A stretch of DNA of 35,124 nt. Source: an uncultured Clostridia bacterium (lineage in GTDB: Bacteria > Bacillota > Clostridia > Oscillospirales > Ruminococcaceae). Location of the stretch: the NCBI GenBank assembly GCA_947627045.1, contig CANQUM010000018.1, positions 1 through 35,124 on the forward strand, written 5' to 3'. The position numbers were made by a program, and so were the translations under genes. Position 1 is the first letter of the stretch. The number at the start of each line of letters is the position of its first letter. The notes beneath the pieces were generated by a model. It was given only the letters and a program-made list of their open reading frames with translations. It ran no database searches and was not told the DNA's origin. This document shows, one piece after another, positions 33,436 to 35,124 of this stretch.

Positions 33436-35124
33436 TTGAAAAAACAAGGCTTTTTAATGGGTTCATTTATTCTCGGGATAACTATGCTGATAACAAAAGC
33501 TTTGGGAATGATATATAGAATCCCTCTTACCAATATTTTAGGCGGAACAGGTATGGGATATTATTCATCTGCATATACGGTTTTTATGCCCTTGTATGCA
33601 ATTGCCGCAAGCGGAATACCATCGGCAATGTCAATGGTCGTTGCCGAAAGCTATGCCTTTGAACGATTCAAAAACATTAAACGGATAAAGCACGTTTCAC
33701 TAATAGGTTTTTCTTTTATATCTCTTATCGCCTCACTTCTTATGATTTTACTCTCCTACCCTATTTCAAAATATATATCTGGTGAGAGCAAGTCATATCT
33801 ATGCGTTATTGCAATTGCGCCAAGTATTTTGGTAGGAAGTATTATGTCGGTATACAGAGGCTATTACGAAGGTCTGAGAAATATGCTTCCAACTGCAATT
33901 TCTGAGATCATAGAATCTATACTGAGAGTTATATTAGGTCTTGGCGGTGCTTATCTTGCAATTTATATTGCAAATTCAGGATTTGAAAAAAGCGGTACAG
34001 TTTTTGGTCAGGCAGTCAGTAATGCCGACGACGTTATAAATGCCGCAACACCATATATCTCAGCATTCTCGCTGTTTGGAGTTACATTCTCAACACTCAT
34101 TGCAACAATATACTGTGCACTGCATTCAAAGCTTTCAGGCGACGGAATCACAAAGCAAATGATCGAAAGCGATATTGTAACTGACAGAATGAGAACAATA
34201 TTCAAATCGGTCTTGTCTCTTGCATTTCCAATCGCCGTGAGTTCTGTTATAACGACCGTTATCTCTATGATAGATCTTGCAACAATTCCGCCGCTTATTA
34301 AAATGCTCCTTGAAAGAAACAGCAGCATTGCTCTGTTTAAAACTATAGGCAGCCAGATTGACGTTAATGATATTCCAAACTTCGTATACGGCTCATTTGT
34401 GGGTCTTGCCCTGACTATATTCGGACTTGTTCCGTCTCTGACCAGTATTTTCGGTAAAAGCTCTTTTGCAAATGTTGCTGCCTGTTATTCAAAAAAAAAT
34501 ATGTCAGCCCTTGCAAAAAGTGCAAATGCGGCTCTTTTTTCAACTAACTTCATTGCTATGCCCTGCTCTCTAGGAATGATTATCTTAAGCGAGCCGGTGT
34601 TGTCATTATTTTTCAGCACAAGACCTTTGGAAGTTGCTATTTCCGTCAAGCCTCTTATATATCTATGCACAGGTATGATTTTCATATCAATAACCGTTAC
34701 GACTTTTTCGCTTCTCCAGGCTGTGGGAAATGTAAAGGCACCGCTTAAAATTTTGGGAGTAGGTTTAGTAATAAAACTGATACTTAATATCACACTTATG
34801 AGTATACCATCTCTCAACATAAACGGCGCCGCAATATCCACAAGCGTTTGCTATATGTACATAGGAATACATGCCGTTCACACTTTTATAAAATACACTG
34901 GTGTGAAAATTGATCTTATCACAACTACATTTAAACCTCTATTTGCCGGAATTCTTTCAACTGTTGTGATTTTATTCAGCTATATTTTAGCAAATGAACG
35001 CCAAAATCAGGTTATTTCTCTACTTTTTTCCATATTAATAGGTAGCATTATGTACATTTTATTTATGTGTTTATTGTCTGTTTTCAACAAAAATACTATA
35101 AAAAGCCTTTTTTCTAATACAAAT
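33436..35124 (+). CDS. SpoVB-like MOP-superfamily flippase, truncated by the window end
   Basis: At least 563 residues are open to the last base. The start is TTG 33436, preceded by AAAGGAG about eight bases upstream. It is a polytopic membrane protein with about 14 segments. LGMIYRIPLTNILGGTGMGYY, ASGIPSAMSMVVAE, YRGYYEGLRNMLPTAISE and SLLQAVGN fit the stage V sporulation protein B / lipid-flippase family, which moves lipid-linked peptidoglycan or polysaccharide precursors. It is 76 bp after spmB, in keeping with a spore cortex role, but general cell-wall flippases of this family look alike. Confidence 0.87.
   Translation, partial: MKKQGFLMGSFILGITMLITKALGMIYRIPLTNILGGTGMGYYSSAYTVFMPLYAIAASGIPSAMSMVVAESYAFERFKNIKRIKHVSLIGFSFISLIASLLMILLSYPISKYISGESKSYLCVIAIAPSILVGSIMSVYRGYYEGLRNMLPTAISEIIESILRVILGLGGAYLAIYIANSGFEKSGTVFGQAVSNADDVINAATPYISAFSLFGVTFSTLIATIYCALHSKLSGDGITKQMIESDIVTDRMRTIFKSVLSLAFPIAVSSVITTVISMIDLATIPPLIKMLLERNSSIALFKTIGSQIDVNDIPNFVYGSFVGLALTIFGLVPSLTSIFGKSSFANVAACYSKKNMSALAKSANAALFSTNFIAMPCSLGMIILSEPVLSLFFSTRPLEVAISVKPLIYLCTGMIFISITVTTFSLLQAVGNVKAPLKILGVGLVIKLILNITLMSIPSLNINGAAISTSVCYMYIGIHAVHTFIKYTGVKIDLITTTFKPLFAGILSTVVILFSYILANERQNQVISLLFSILIGSIMYILFMCLLSVFNKNTIKSLFSNTN

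Overview
The window reads as chromosomal DNA of a low-GC, spore-forming Clostridia, most like Ruminococcus-type Oscillospiraceae. Evidence is the combination of Firmicutes-type purine, spoVA, spmAB and AbrB genes, strong AGGAGG ribosome sites, several TTG/GTG starts, and a secreted GH5 glycanase with gut-Firmicute-style Cys-rich and Lys-rich fibronectin modules. The genus is inferred from gene content, not demonstrated.

Region 1 (1-10676) is a purine operon on the + strand: a promoter, a structured leader with an intrinsic terminator, then purE, an XRE-methyltransferase fusion, purC, purF, purM, purN, a PurO-type IMP cyclohydrolase, a stand-alone AICAR transformylase, a lipoprotein and purD. 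It covers most steps from PRPP to IMP. No purL/Q/S, purB or purK is present here. The bifunctional PurH is replaced by two separate genes, and the transformylase resembles the animal ATIC domain. Two unrelated genes sit inside the operon, and its spacers carry 7-bp tandem arrays and a short GC-rich palindromic repeat. The operon ends in a tandem array of about 104-bp units and a strong bidirectional terminator.

Region 2 (10701-16011, - strand) is a probable three-gene operon: a GH2 glycosidase, a lipoprotein with a beta-lactamase/transpeptidase fold, and a clan GH-A-like glycosidase without a signal peptide. The two glycosidases look cytoplasmic, which suggests use of imported oligosaccharides.

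Region 3 (16227-21604) holds a cyclophilin, a Q/N-rich tail-anchored protein, spoVAD-spoVAE without an adjacent spoVAC, a LysR regulator, and a phosphoglucomutase with a clear promoter. Region 4 (21857-25384) holds the large secreted GH5 protein and a small membrane-anchored protein of unknown function.

Region 5 (25394-35124) is housekeeping and sporulation: rpmE with a possible autoregulatory leader, a YigZ/IMPACT protein, a dGTPase-like HD protein, dnaG and the primary sigma factor (a Clostridia form of the macromolecular-synthesis operon), a membrane-anchored GH25-like protein lacking its catalytic acids, a divergent AbrB-type regulator with a zinc-binding tail, spmA, spmB, and a SpoVB-like flippase that runs off the end.

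The least explained signals are the purine-operon leader, the heptamer arrays, the 104-bp array with its dispersed core, the split PurH arrangement, and the sharp codon-usage changes inside the GH5 gene. All comparisons with named families are from memory of their motifs; no search was run.
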